Below, piece by piece: positions 25,608-34,694 of a stretch of DNA of 64,000 nucleotides. Origin of the DNA: Lachnospiraceae bacterium (lineage in GTDB: Bacteria; Bacillota; Clostridia; Lachnospirales; Lachnospiraceae); the NCBI GenBank assembly GCA_910574285.1, contig CAJTAL010000022.1, positions 1 to 64,000 of the forward strand, read 5' to 3'. The notes under the pieces were generated by a model. It was given only the letters and a program-made list of their open reading frames with translations. It had not been told where the DNA came from and did not search any database. Position 1 is the stretch's first letter; each line of letters begins with the position of its first letter. A program made the position numbers and the translations under genes.

Positions 25608-26573
25608 ATGAATCGGAATTTGTATGTAAAAATAGCTTATTGGTACCACACTTTGGGAATGACTCAGGATGAGATTGCAAAGAGATTATCCTTCACGCGG
25701 CAAAAGGTGAACCATATTATCAATTCTCTGCCGGATATGGGGATTGTAACATTGAATATCCACGGGTATGAAAGAGATAATATAGAGCTTGAGAACCGTA
25801 TGGAAGAAGAGTTTCATCTGCGGGAGGCTATTGTAGCAAAGGATTATGGAGAGCAGAGTACGGTGATCTATAAAGTCGCGAATGTAGCTGCGCAATATCT
25901 GGACGAGACGATCCAGCAAGGTCATATCATCGGAGTATCATGGGGAAGGACACTGGCGGAGGTGGCGGATCAGATGTCGTACAAGCGCCGCGGCTCCTGC
26001 CGTGTGGTCCAGTTGATGGGAGCCCAGAATATTGAGAGGCCGGTAGAGAAGTGCGACGAAATTGCCAGGGGGATTGCGAATAGATTAGACTGCCCCAGTT
26101 ATATGCTTTACGCGCCTGTAGTTGTGGAACATGCGGAGACGAAGCGCTGGTTATTGCAGGAGAAGAGCATCAAAGCTTCTTATGAACTGATGCGGAAATG
26201 TGATATTGCGGTTCTTGGAGTGGGAGAGCTGACGGAGAAGTCTACGATGTGTATCCGCGGCCATATTACAAAGGAGGATATTCGGGTATTAAGGGAACAG
26301 GGATTTGTCGCTGATCTTGCGATGAATCCGATAAGGAGAGACGGGAGTTATGATAATTGCCCCCTGACAGAACGGTTGCTGAACGCAGATATGGAGTGTT
26401 TGAAGAAGATTGATAATACGGTGCTTGTTGCGACGGGTGAGAAGAAGGTAGAGGCGATACGGGCGGCGCTTCGTTCAGGGTGTATCGATACTCTGATCAC
26501 GGACGAGACAACGGCGCAAAGTGTAGTAGGAGGCAGTGATGGGAAAAGAGAATTTAAAACTTCTGATATTTGA
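25608..26573 (+). CDS. SorC/DeoR-type sugar-binding transcriptional regulator
   Basis: This 321-residue regulator has an N-terminal helix-turn-helix (about 5-45; YWYHTLGMTQDEIAKRLSFT, then RQKVNHIINSL) and a SorC-type sugar-phosphate-binding domain with the conserved VSWGRTLAEVADQM and ADLAMNPIRRDG segments. The family senses phosphorylated sugars such as deoxyribose 5-phosphate or sorbitol 6-phosphate. GACGGAGGGACG precedes the ATG. Its 3' end overlaps the next HAD gene, so both are co-transcribed. The target locus is unknown; the adjacent phosphatase and the polyol cluster upstream are candidates. Confidence 0.9.
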   Translation: MNRNLYVKIAYWYHTLGMTQDEIAKRLSFTRQKVNHIINSLPDMGIVTLNIHGYERDNIELENRMEEEFHLREAIVAKDYGEQSTVIYKVANVAAQYLDETIQQGHIIGVSWGRTLAEVADQMSYKRRGSCRVVQLMGAQNIERPVEKCDEIARGIANRLDCPSYMLYAPVVVEHAETKRWLLQEKSIKASYELMRKCDIAVLGVGELTEKSTMCIRGHITKEDIRVLREQGFVADLAMNPIRRDGSYDNCPLTERLLNADMECLKKIDNTVLVATGEKKVEAIRAALRSGCIDTLITDETTAQSVVGGSDGKREFKTSDI

Positions 26574-27195
26574 CATGGACGGTGTGATTCTGGACAGCGA
26601 GCCGCTGCATGAGAATGCAAGACAGATGATGTTCCAAAGATTCGGAATCGTGCCGGACGCGGCATTTCCGGATCCGGTGGGGAATTCTTCCAGCGGTTTC
26701 TGGAGAGAAGTGATTAAAAAATGCGGTATTGAGGGAGAGCCTTATGACCTGGAAAGAGAGCAATACCGGTTGGTAGCGCAGCAGATAGAAGAGAATCGGA
26801 TATCGCCGTCAGAGGGGCTTGAGGAATTACTTTGCTGGGCAAAGACGCATGAGATCGGGATCGGGCTGGCGTCTTCCTCCACCCGTGTTCTGGTAGATGA
26901 TACGCTTCAGCTTCTGGGGATAGAGAAGTACTTTGATTATACCGTATCAGGCGACGAGGTGCCGGTGAAAAAGCCTGCGCCGGATGTGTATCAGAGAGTG
27001 CTTGAGATGGCAGGGATCAAAGCCGGGAACGCGGCGGCGGTGGAAGATACCCACACAGGAATGCAGGCGGCGAAGAGCGCGGGGATCTATTGTTACGGGT
27101 ATAGAAATCTGTCCTCCGGAGAACAGGATATGGAAGCGGCCGATAAAGTTATCGAAAAACTGACGGAAATTAAGTCCGATTATATTGAAAATTAG
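26539..27195 (+). CDS. HAD superfamily beta-phosphoglucomutase-like phosphatase
   Basis: This 218-residue protein has HAD motif I LLIFDMDGVILDSEPLHEN, motif II GLASSS, motif III KKPAPDVYQ and motif IV AVEDTHTGMQAAKSAG. The alpha-helical cap and the DMDGVILDSEP sequence match the beta-phosphoglucomutase/sugar-phosphatase group. ATG at 26539 is chosen, with GGAGG at 26529; a GTG one codon earlier is possible. It overlaps the SorC gene by 35 bp, implying coupling. The phosphorylated sugar is not identified. Confidence 0.88.
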   Translation: MGKENLKLLIFDMDGVILDSEPLHENARQMMFQRFGIVPDAAFPDPVGNSSSGFWREVIKKCGIEGEPYDLEREQYRLVAQQIEENRISPSEGLEELLCWAKTHEIGIGLASSSTRVLVDDTLQLLGIEKYFDYTVSGDEVPVKKPAPDVYQRVLEMAGIKAGNAAAVEDTHTGMQAAKSAGIYCYGYRNLSSGEQDMEAADKVIEKLTEIKSDYIEN

Positions 27196-27224
27196 AAGGG
27201 CAGGATTCACAGAATCCTGCCCTT
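27196..27224 (+). terminator. Hairpin after the HAD gene
   Basis: A 12-bp perfect stem (AAGGGCAGGATT, 27196-27207, with 27213-27224) and a 5-nt loop begin right after the stop codon. The T-tail is short, so termination may be partial. Confidence 0.65.
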
Positions 27225-27262
27225 TGGCATATATTAATGAAAAAAGTACCAGGAGGCAATTT

Positions 27263-28027
27263 ATGCCTTATTCAATCATGTTGGATGCCGGCCACGGCGG
27301 TGAACGGGATCCGGGCGCTGTATATAACGGACGGCAGGAGAAAGACGATGCCCTTAGACTGACTCTTGCGGTGGGAGAGATTCTTCAGAATAACGGGATT
27401 GACGTACAATATACGAGGACGACGGACGTATATCAGACACCTTACGAGAAAGCAATGGAGGCGAACAACGCAGGGGTTGACTTTTTTATTTCGATTCATA
27501 GAAATTCATATCCGACAGATAATGAGGTATCCGGAGTGGAAACGCTTGTATATGATCTGTCCGGATTGAAATATCAGATGGCACAGGATATCAATGATCA
27601 GTTAGAGGCGGTCGGTTTCGTGAATCTGGGAGTAAATGCAAGGCCGAACCTGGTTGTACTTAAAAGAACGAAGATGCCTGCGCTGCTGGTAGAGGCAGGG
27701 TTTATAAATTCGGATATTGACAATCAGCTATTTGATGATAATTTCCAGGATATCGCACAGGCGATTGCCTCGGGTGTATTGGATACGTTAGATTCGGCGG
27801 GAATTATCAAAGACAATCAGTATCGTGTGCAGGTAGGGGCGTACCGCAACCGAAGATATGCGGAAAGGCTGCTGCGAGAGCTGCTGGAAGAAGGGTATCC
27901 GGCATTTATAGACGATTCGGGACCGTATCTGCGTGTTCAGGTGGGCGGATTCGACGATATGGATGATGCTGTTGAGATGGAAAGACAGCTAAAGCAGGCA
28001 GGATATCCGACGGTGATTGTAAGCTAA
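27263..28027 (+). CDS. N-acetylmuramoyl-L-alanine amidase with SPOR domain
   Basis: This 254-residue protein has an Amidase_3 zinc amidase domain (residues about 1-180): zinc ligands in LDAGHGG and in the NGRQEKDD glutamate, FFISIHRNS, and the catalytic glutamate in LLVEAGFINS. A C-terminal SPOR domain (about 185-254; YRVQVGAYRNRRYAERLL) binds glycan stripped of peptides. The start at ATG 27263 has AGGAGG at 27251. No signal peptide or membrane span is visible, which is odd for a wall enzyme; export by the mother cell during sporulation or another route is possible. Confidence 0.9.
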   Translation: MPYSIMLDAGHGGERDPGAVYNGRQEKDDALRLTLAVGEILQNNGIDVQYTRTTDVYQTPYEKAMEANNAGVDFFISIHRNSYPTDNEVSGVETLVYDLSGLKYQMAQDINDQLEAVGFVNLGVNARPNLVVLKRTKMPALLVEAGFINSDIDNQLFDDNFQDIAQAIASGVLDTLDSAGIIKDNQYRVQVGAYRNRRYAERLLRELLEEGYPAFIDDSGPYLRVQVGGFDDMDDAVEMERQLKQAGYPTVIVS

Positions 28028-28141
28028 AGACCCAGAACATCATGCCGGAAATCCTTTCTACTGTGTTATCTTCTGTCAGTACACTAGTACAGCATTGCAT
28101 TAACCTTCGAGTAAAATGCACCTGCCTTTTGCGCCATTACA

Positions 28142-28220
28142 CTAGTGCTCCATCCGGCCAGAAACCGAAGTCCTGAACTATCTGGTTCACACTTCGATTT
28201 CTGACTGGATGGAGCACTAG
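28142..28220. terminator. Long hairpin between convergent genes
   Basis: Arms 28142-28171 and 28191-28220 pair at 27 of 30 positions (outer part CTAGTGCTCCATCC) around a 19-nt loop. It lies between the amidase gene and the convergent histidine kinase gene. No T-run follows, so it may be a bidirectional transcript end or a palindromic repeat. ACACTAGT also occurs at 28081-28090 and just before the left arm. Confidence 0.55.
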
Positions 28221-28250
28221 AAAGAATTTCCGGGCTGTGTAAAATGTGAG

Positions 28251-29657
28251 CTATCCTTTCGGCAATGAAAAGATGAATTCGGTTCCTACGCCTTCTGTGC
28301 TGACGACATTGACATTCTCGCCGTGCGCCTGGATGGCCTCTTTGACGATGGCAAGTCCAAGACCTGTCCCTTTCTTATCTTTGCCGCGGGAGAGATCAGA
28401 CTTGTAGAAACGCTCCCATATCCGGTTCAGCGAGTTACGGGGAATGCCGATGCCCTCATCTTTTACGGATGTATAGACTTTATCCCCCCGCTCTGTTGTC
28501 TCTACGGTGATCGCGGAATCCGGATCACTGAATTTGATGGCGTTGTCCAACAGGTTATAGAGAACTTGCTGGATCTTACGCTTGTCTGCGTTGACATTCA
28601 GATGTTTTGAGGCAAACAGGACGTTAATGGAGATCTTCTTCTGTGTGCATGTGCCCTCGAAGGAGGCGGCGACATGCTTGATCATCTCGTGGATGTCGAA
28701 TATTTCTTTATTGAGAATCAGATTCTCAGAGTCAAACTCATTCAGAGTCAGCAGATCCTGTGTCAGGTCTGTCAGACGCTCTGTTTCAAATAAAATGATC
28801 TTCAGATATTTTTCGTATGATTCAGGCGGAATCGTGCCGTCAGCTATGGCTTCCACATAACCCTTGATAGAGGTTAACGGTGAGCGGAAATCATGGGATA
28901 CGTTTGCTACGAATTTTTTCTGATAATCTTTCACATCCCGCAGATGGGAAGACATGTAGTTCAGCGACGCGGACAGATACCCCATCTCATCTTCTGTATA
29001 TACAGGTATTTCGTATTCCAGGTTACCAGAGGCATACTGAGCGGCGGCCTCTGTGATCTTGTGCAGCGGCCGGTATACGAAATAATGGAAAGCCAGCAGT
29101 ATCACGAAGGAAAGGATGTAGATCAGAAACACGGTAATGGATGCGGCTCTCAGAAGGATATGCTGAGCATCCTGCAAATCGTCCATATATTTGTGGATAA
29201 TCAGATAGCCTTGAGGTGTATATCCGTACACAACCGGCGCCATTACAGTAATTACGTCCTCATCAAAATAATCATGATAACGTCCGATCTGGTATTGCTG
29301 TCCGCTGATCTCGACAGGGTCGAAATCCTGGATGAAAAAGGGCGCGGAAGGATAATCATCGGACACTGCGGAAGAGATCATCTTCCCGTCCCTGTCTACA
29401 AACCATATGGACGCTTCCAACTGGAGTTCCATGCCGGATAATTGCAGATGAACATCTCTTTTCTCCAGCTCTTCGGCAAAATAAGGGGGCAGGTAGTTGC
29501 TGGCTACAAGATTAACCTCCTGATACAGGGAAAAGGCAGCCTTCTCCACGAGGGGAGCCGCCGTCAAATTAAAAGTCAGCGTGGCTACAGAAAAGATGCA
29601 GAGGAATCCGAATAAAATATATACGATGATAAATTTCAGATATAGTGTACTGCGCAT
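28251..29657 (-). CDS. Two-component sensor histidine kinase
   Basis: This 468-residue membrane kinase has a first span at about 8-30 (FIIVYILFGFLCIFSVATL), an extracytoplasmic sensor of about 135 residues, and a second span near 175-195. A HAMP region, the phosphorylation site SHDFRSPLTSIKGYVEAIADG and the ATP-binding N, G1 and G2 boxes (LLDNAIKFSD, DEGIGIP, KGTGLGLAI) follow. It is encoded four bases after the response regulator and belongs to the PhoR/ResE-type class. The signal is unknown. Confidence 0.92.
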   Translation of the reverse strand: MRSTLYLKFIIVYILFGFLCIFSVATLTFNLTAAPLVEKAAFSLYQEVNLVASNYLPPYFAEELEKRDVHLQLSGMELQLEASIWFVDRDGKMISSAVSDDYPSAPFFIQDFDPVEISGQQYQIGRYHDYFDEDVITVMAPVVYGYTPQGYLIIHKYMDDLQDAQHILLRAASITVFLIYILSFVILLAFHYFVYRPLHKITEAAAQYASGNLEYEIPVYTEDEMGYLSASLNYMSSHLRDVKDYQKKFVANVSHDFRSPLTSIKGYVEAIADGTIPPESYEKYLKIILFETERLTDLTQDLLTLNEFDSENLILNKEIFDIHEMIKHVAASFEGTCTQKKISINVLFASKHLNVNADKRKIQQVLYNLLDNAIKFSDPDSAITVETTERGDKVYTSVKDEGIGIPRNSLNRIWERFYKSDLSRGKDKKGTGLGLAIVKEAIQAHGENVNVVSTEGVGTEFIFSLPKG

Positions 29658-29661
29658 GATT

Positions 29662-30366
29662 TTACTTTACCTCGAATTTGTAGCCGATGCCCCAGACTGT
29701 GGCAAGCCCCCACATGTTATGATCCTTGATCTTCTCACGCAGACGCTTGATATGTACGTCTACGGTACGTGTGTCTCCGATATATTCATATCCCCAGATC
29801 TGGTCTAAAAGTTGTTCACGGGTGAATACCTGGTTCGGAGAGGATGCCAGGAAATAAAGCAGTTCCAGTTCCTTTGGAGGCATATCAACCCTTATGTTGT
29901 CCACCAGTACGGTATAGTTTGTCAGGTTGATAGTGATGCCTGGGTATTCTACACATTTTCCTTTGGCTTCTTTGGGCGCTTCGGCTTTCGGAACAGCCTG
30001 ATAACGGCGCAGGACAGCCTTTACCCGCGCGACCAGTTCTTTAGAGTCAAAGGGCTTCATGATGTAGTCGTCGGCGCCAAGTTCAAGCCCAAGGACTTTG
30101 TCGAATACTTCTCCTTTGGCTGACAGCATGATGATCGGTACGTTGGATCTGGTACGGATCTCCCGGCATACCTGATAGCCGTCGATTCCCGGAAGCATCA
30201 GGTCTAAGAGAATCAGGTTCGGCTGGTAAGCCTCATTGGCGATCAGGGCTTTCTCTCCGTCGTATACCATCATGGTATCGAAGCACTCCTTGGTCAGGTA
30301 TAAGGATATCAATTCCGCGATGTTCTCGTCATCGTCTACGATTAAGATTTTCTGTTTGCTTACCAT
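29662..30366 (-). CDS. OmpR/PhoB family response regulator
   Basis: This 234-residue regulator has a receiver domain with acidic pocket VDDDENI, phosphoacceptor aspartate in LILLDLMLPGIDG and lysine in DYIMKPFDSKE, then a winged-helix DNA-binding domain ending GYEYIGDTRTVDVHIKRLREKI. AAGGAGA precedes the start on its strand. It is the first gene of the two-gene operon with the kinase. This class binds direct repeats with about 11-bp phasing, such as those at 3173 and 13246 in this window; that link is speculative. Confidence 0.93.
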   Translation of the reverse strand: MVSKQKILIVDDDENIAELISLYLTKECFDTMMVYDGEKALIANEAYQPNLILLDLMLPGIDGYQVCREIRTRSNVPIIMLSAKGEVFDKVLGLELGADDYIMKPFDSKELVARVKAVLRRYQAVPKAEAPKEAKGKCVEYPGITINLTNYTVLVDNIRVDMPPKELELLYFLASSPNQVFTREQLLDQIWGYEYIGDTRTVDVHIKRLREKIKDHNMWGLATVWGIGYKFEVK

Positions 30367-30437
30367 AATATATAAATCTCCTTATAGTGGAATCCGCCTG
30401 TGCAGTTACTGAGGAACCGCACAGGCGTTAATATAGT

Positions 30438-32813
30438 TTATTTCAGTTCTACGATAGTGACTCCGGCGTCGCCTTCGCCGAAAGCGCCGAGCCGGAAGGA
30501 TTTTACATGTTTCTGGCGGCGCAGGTAGGTATGGATACCATTTCTTAGAGCGCCGGTTCCTTTTCCGTGGACGATTCGGACGGAAGACAGGTGCGCAAGG
30601 GCGGCGTCATCCAGATATTTGTCCAGTTCCGCTATACCTTCGTCGACAGTCTTGCCGAGAAGGTTGATCTCCGGGCTGACGGACAGGGATTTTCCCATCT
30701 TCATCTTGCCCTTGGAGGTCTTGTGTATCTGTTTTGCAGAGTAGGACGGGGAATCTTCGATGATCTCAAGGTCAGAGATGTTGACCTGAGAGCGCAGGAT
30801 TCCCATCTGTACGGTAACATTTCCTTTAGCGTCCGGAAGAGAGACGACGGTTCCGTTCAGATTCATGCTCAGGACGCGGACGGATTCTCCGCGTTTGAAG
30901 TCGGAAGGCTTGTGGACTTTGTGAGGCTTCCTGGACTCCAGTTTTACTCCGGAATTGGCGGACGCCATCTTTTTACGCAGACGTTCCCGTTCTTTTTCCA
31001 TCTCTGCCGCAGAGATATTCTCTTTGCCGAATTTGTGGAAATTGCGTATGGTTTCGTCGGCGGTTTCCTTGGCGTCTGCCAGGATTGCATAGGCTTTCTC
31101 ATTGGCTTCCTGAAGGATGCGGTCTCTTTGTTCTTCGAGTTTGTCCTGTTTCTGCTTTGCTTCTGCTTTCAGCCGTTCCAGTTCGCGTTTATAAGCGGCG
31201 ATCTCGTCCTGCTCCTTCTCAAGAGTCTTTTTACTGGTCTCAAGATCCGTAAGAAGGTCTTCGAAAGATTCGTCCTGTTCAGTCAGATGTGTCCTGGCTT
31301 CTTCGATGATATAATCAGGAAGCCCCAGCTTTCCCGCGATGGCAAATGCATTGCTCTTCCCGGGAATTCCGATGAGCAGGCGGTAAGTCGGCCGCAGTGT
31401 CTCAAGATCGAACTCACAGCAGGCATTCTCTACTCCGGAAGTAGTCAGGGCATATACTTTTAGCTCGCTGTAATGAGTCGTGGCCATCGTGCGGATTCCC
31501 CGCTGATGCAGGTGGCTTAGGATGGCTGTGGCAAGGGCCGCGCCCTCAGTCGGATCTGTGCCTGCGCCAAGTTCGTCGAAGAGAACAAGGGAACGTTCGT
31601 CTACGTGTTTTAAGAAAGATACAATATTCGTCATATGAGAGGAGAAAGTGCTGAGGCTCTGCTCAATACTCTGTTCGTCGCCGATGTCTGCATAGACGTG
31701 TTCGAATACGGCAAGCTCAGAGCGGCTCAGAGCCGGAATGTGCAGTCCTGCCTGTCCCATGAGTGTGAACAGACCAACCGTCTTAAGGGATACGGTCTTT
31801 CCGCCGGTATTCGGTCCGGTCACGATCAGTAAATCGAAGGTATTCCCCAGAGTAAGTGTTATGGGGACTACCTTTTTCTTATCCAGCAGAGGATGTCTGC
31901 CTTCCCGGATATGGATGCGTCCTTCCGTGTTGAACAAAGGCATGGATGCGTTCATATCCAGCGCCAGGCTGCCCCGGGCGAAGATAAAGTCCAGTTCGCC
32001 GAGGACGGTATAGTCGGTGTGTATCTCTTCGATATATTCTGCGGTATCTGCGCTCAGGCGCGCAAGGATAACCTGGATCTCTTCCTGTTCCTTAGCATAG
32101 AGTTCCTTCAAGTCATTATTTAGTTTTACCACGGCCATAGGTTCAATGAACAGAGTAGAGCCGGTGGAGGACTGGTCATGGATCAGTCCGGATACCTGGC
32201 TTCGGTACTCGGCTTTTACCGGGATGCAGTAACGGTCTCCCCGCATGGTAATGATAGGATCCTGAAGATAAGTACGCAGGGATCCATTTACCATTCCTGT
32301 CAGGGTAGAATGCACTTTACTGTTCATCTGACCGATGGAGCGCCGGATAGATTTGAGTGTTCCGCTGGCTTCATCGCTGATCTCGTCTTCCTCCAGGATA
32401 CAGCGGCGGATCTCCGTACTCAGTGCAGTCAGGGGTTCTAACTGTTGGAAAAACGGGTCCAGGCAGTCTTCTTCTTCATCGTTATTGTCATGCCGCCCGT
32501 AAGCCTTGGCACGTCCGGCAGTTTCCAGAAGTTTGCAGATGCAAAGAAGTTCGCCGCTTCCGAGAGCGGCGCCCACTTCCAGGCGCTTCAGAGAATCATT
32601 CACCGGATTGCAGCCTCCAAAGGAAAGCCGCCCTTTCTTCACGATACGGGTAAATGCCGCTTTCGTTTCCTGCTGAGCAGAATTGATCTCAGGAAGAGAG
32701 ACCATGGGCTTAAGCTTCCTGCAGCGTTCTTTGCCGCTGTAGGAAGAGGCATGGTCTGTGAGGAGTTCAATTATCTTATCGTATTCTAATTTACTTAATG
32801 TTTTTTTATTCAT
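30438..32813 (-). CDS. mutS2: MutS2 family DNA/ribosome-associated ATPase with Smr domain
   Basis: This 791-residue protein begins MNKKTLSKLEYDKII; this ATG was chosen over two upstream start codons because AGGTGAT lies at proper distance and the family starts this way. The core MutS ATPase has Walker A VTGPNTGGKTVSLKT and Walker B LVLFDELGAGTDPTEGAAL. A long coiled-coil (about 515-625, rich in E/K/Q) follows and then the C-terminal Smr nuclease-like domain (SSVRIVHGKGTGALRNGI). MutS2 suppresses recombination and, in Bacillus, helps rescue collided ribosomes. The hairpin at 30392-30427 follows it. Confidence 0.93.
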   Translation of the reverse strand: MNKKTLSKLEYDKIIELLTDHASSYSGKERCRKLKPMVSLPEINSAQQETKAAFTRIVKKGRLSFGGCNPVNDSLKRLEVGAALGSGELLCICKLLETAGRAKAYGRHDNNDEEEDCLDPFFQQLEPLTALSTEIRRCILEEDEISDEASGTLKSIRRSIGQMNSKVHSTLTGMVNGSLRTYLQDPIITMRGDRYCIPVKAEYRSQVSGLIHDQSSTGSTLFIEPMAVVKLNNDLKELYAKEQEEIQVILARLSADTAEYIEEIHTDYTVLGELDFIFARGSLALDMNASMPLFNTEGRIHIREGRHPLLDKKKVVPITLTLGNTFDLLIVTGPNTGGKTVSLKTVGLFTLMGQAGLHIPALSRSELAVFEHVYADIGDEQSIEQSLSTFSSHMTNIVSFLKHVDERSLVLFDELGAGTDPTEGAALATAILSHLHQRGIRTMATTHYSELKVYALTTSGVENACCEFDLETLRPTYRLLIGIPGKSNAFAIAGKLGLPDYIIEEARTHLTEQDESFEDLLTDLETSKKTLEKEQDEIAAYKRELERLKAEAKQKQDKLEEQRDRILQEANEKAYAILADAKETADETIRNFHKFGKENISAAEMEKERERLRKKMASANSGVKLESRKPHKVHKPSDFKRGESVRVLSMNLNGTVVSLPDAKGNVTVQMGILRSQVNISDLEIIEDSPSYSAKQIHKTSKGKMKMGKSLSVSPEINLLGKTVDEGIAELDKYLDDAALAHLSSVRIVHGKGTGALRNGIHTYLRRQKHVKSFRLGAFGEGDAGVTIVELK

Positions 32814-32868
32814 TTTCATCACCTAGACATATTCTAACCTATTTGAGCCATAAAGAAAAGGATAAATA

Positions 32869-32897
32869 TTGAACATTCGCTTTTCATGGAGTATACT
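32869..32897 (+). promoter_or_regulatory. Promoter of the HtrA-like gene
   Basis: TTGAAC (32869-32874) and TATACT (32892-32897) are separated by 17 bp, about 55 bp before the start codon. Confidence 0.7.
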
Positions 32898-32952
32898 ATA
32901 GTTACTGTTCAATCATTTTGTGAGTTGCATTGAAAGGGAGAAAGGTGCATCT

Positions 32953-34407
32953 ATGGAAGAGCGTATGGATTCCGGAAAGGAGCAGAAGCCCCGGGAGGAG
33001 AGAGTAGAAAGGTATCCTCAGGGAGCAAATGACCAGGGCGCGGCGCAGGAAGAGGTAGGTCAGAAAATGCCGCCGGCCAGGAAGGGTCAGGATTCATCGT
33101 ATGAGGAGGAACATCGGGAAACACCGCAGGGAAAGTATGGGCAGAAACCGCACAGACAGGGTGAAGACGTGCAGGAAGACGGAACCCGGGAATATTCCTT
33201 CATAAAAGAAACGATAAAGGAGGAAAAGGGCGGACTGCGTAAGGGTATTTTCCGAATGGCGGGATTTGGCTTGGTGTTCGGAGTATTTGCCTGCTTTAGT
33301 TTCAGTGCGTTGAAGCCTTCTATGGACAAATTATTCCAGGAGGATCCTGCAAAGGTTACCATTCCGGCAGAGGAAGAACCGGAAGAGAAGGAGCCGGAAG
33401 AGCCGGAACCGAAGGAAGAAGTCGTGCAGGCGCCCCTTGATGCCGACAGTTATCGGCAGATGCAGCGTTCTCTGACGTCCATTGCAGTAGAAGCGAATCG
33501 ATCGGTAGTAGAGATTATCGGCGTGGAAGAGGCGCCGGACTGGACAGAGGAGACGGGAGATTATAAGAGCAGTGTTTCCGGAGTCATCGTGGCAGATAAC
33601 GGGCGTGAGCTTCTGATCCTTGGAAAGACTTCCGTGACCAAAGGCGTCCAGAAGCTTCGTGTCGTATTCAATGACGGCAGCAGTTGTCCTACAGTCCTGA
33701 AAAAAAGCGACGGGAACCTGAAGCTGGGAATATACGCTGTGAACCGTTCGGATATCAAGGAGGCTACATGGCCGCGGATAGAAACGGCAGTCCTTGGCAG
33801 TTCGAATGCGGTTTCCAAAGGAGACGTTGCCATCGTCATCGGAAAGCCCTTTGGGTATGCGGGCGCTATGGGGTTCGGTTCCATTGCTTCCGGAAAGAAT
33901 GTCGTGGATCTTGCGGACGGACAGTACAGCCTGATCAATACGGATATTGCCGGTTCTAAGAACGGGAGCGGTTTTATTGTTAATCTCAAGGGAGAGATTA
34001 TTGCCCTTATCGAACAGGAGTCGGTGGAGGAAGGAAGTACAGAACTAGTCACCGGTTATGGAATCACGGATATCAAGGATGTGATCGAGCATCTGTCGAA
34101 TGGGCGCGGAGTTCCGTATATCGGGATCTATGGCGTGGATGTCACGGAGGAGATAGAAGAACAGGGAATTCCGAAGGGTTTGTATGTGAAGAATGTAGAT
34201 GCGGATTCTCCGGCGATGGCGGCAGGGATTCAGAGCGGCGATATTATTATAAGCGTCGGCGGTGAGGAGGCATTGAGTTATATGGCGTATCATCAGGCAT
34301 TGATGAAGAGTACCGAGGGAAGCGCTCTTAAGATCAAGGGACAGCGCCAGGGGACGGACGGTTATGTAGATATGGAGTTCAATGTGACGGTCGGGAGCAA
34401 AGAATAG
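32953..34407 (+). CDS. Membrane-anchored HtrA-like protein with PDZ domain, degenerate protease
   Basis: This 484-residue protein has an acidic and basic disordered cytoplasmic N-terminus (about 1-95), one span (about 99-119), a Glu/Pro-rich linker, a trypsin-like fold (about 165-365) and a PDZ domain (about 375-470; GLYVKNVDADSPAMAAGI). The catalytic residues of HtrA appear lost. The His loop reads LLILGKTSVTKG where HtrA has TNNHVV, the Asp strand reads NLKLGIYAV, and the Ser loop reads KNGSGFIVN where GNSGGPL is expected. It is probably a non-proteolytic sensor or scaffold. The ATG at 32953 was chosen over an upstream TTG; AAAGGTG precedes it. Confidence 0.82.
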   Translation: MEERMDSGKEQKPREERVERYPQGANDQGAAQEEVGQKMPPARKGQDSSYEEEHRETPQGKYGQKPHRQGEDVQEDGTREYSFIKETIKEEKGGLRKGIFRMAGFGLVFGVFACFSFSALKPSMDKLFQEDPAKVTIPAEEEPEEKEPEEPEPKEEVVQAPLDADSYRQMQRSLTSIAVEANRSVVEIIGVEEAPDWTEETGDYKSSVSGVIVADNGRELLILGKTSVTKGVQKLRVVFNDGSSCPTVLKKSDGNLKLGIYAVNRSDIKEATWPRIETAVLGSSNAVSKGDVAIVIGKPFGYAGAMGFGSIASGKNVVDLADGQYSLINTDIAGSKNGSGFIVNLKGEIIALIEQESVEEGSTELVTGYGITDIKDVIEHLSNGRGVPYIGIYGVDVTEEIEEQGIPKGLYVKNVDADSPAMAAGIQSGDIIISVGGEEALSYMAYHQALMKSTEGSALKIKGQRQGTDGYVDMEFNVTVGSKE

Positions 34408-34410
34408 ACA

Positions 34411-34605
34411 TGGCGCCGTGACAGTCGGGAGAGAGGAACAGACGCGGGTACATCGTGACAGCCGAGAATAAGGAGCATGCGGGTACGTTGCGGCAGCCGA
34501 GTGCAAGGATCGTGCGGGTACATTGTGGAAGCCGAGTGCAAGGATCGTGCGGGTACATCGCGGCAGCCGAGTGCAAGGATCGTGCAGGTACATCGCGGCA
34601 GCCGG
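34411..34605. repeat. Tandem 35-bp minisatellite (about 5.5 copies)
   Basis: Units begin at 34411 (diverged), 34446, 34481, 34516, 34551 and 34586 (partial). The core is GGGTACATCGCGGCAGCCGA followed by GTGCAAGGATCGTGC. The period is not a multiple of three, so it is not a peptide repeat, although it leaves open frames on the minus strand. It is GC-richer than its flanks and sits between the HtrA-like and yhaM genes. Confidence 0.9.
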
Positions 34606-34694
34606 CAGCATAGAATATAGGGCTTATCCATGGAAGTATAATGTGGACAGTACAGGACAGAGAATATAAGACAGAATTAGAAAGAGGCAATGAT

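Noticed and set aside
30392-30427. Terminator after mutS2
   Set aside because: CGCCTGTGC/GCACAGGCG forms a hairpin but has no T-run on the minus strand, so it is not listed as a firm terminator.
30567-31463. 298-codon open frame on the plus strand
   Set aside because: It lies wholly antisense to the well-supported mutS2 gene, has no recognisable domain and reflects mutS2 codon bias.
34411-34605. Possible CRISPR array
   Set aside because: The 35-bp units are contiguous without unique spacers.
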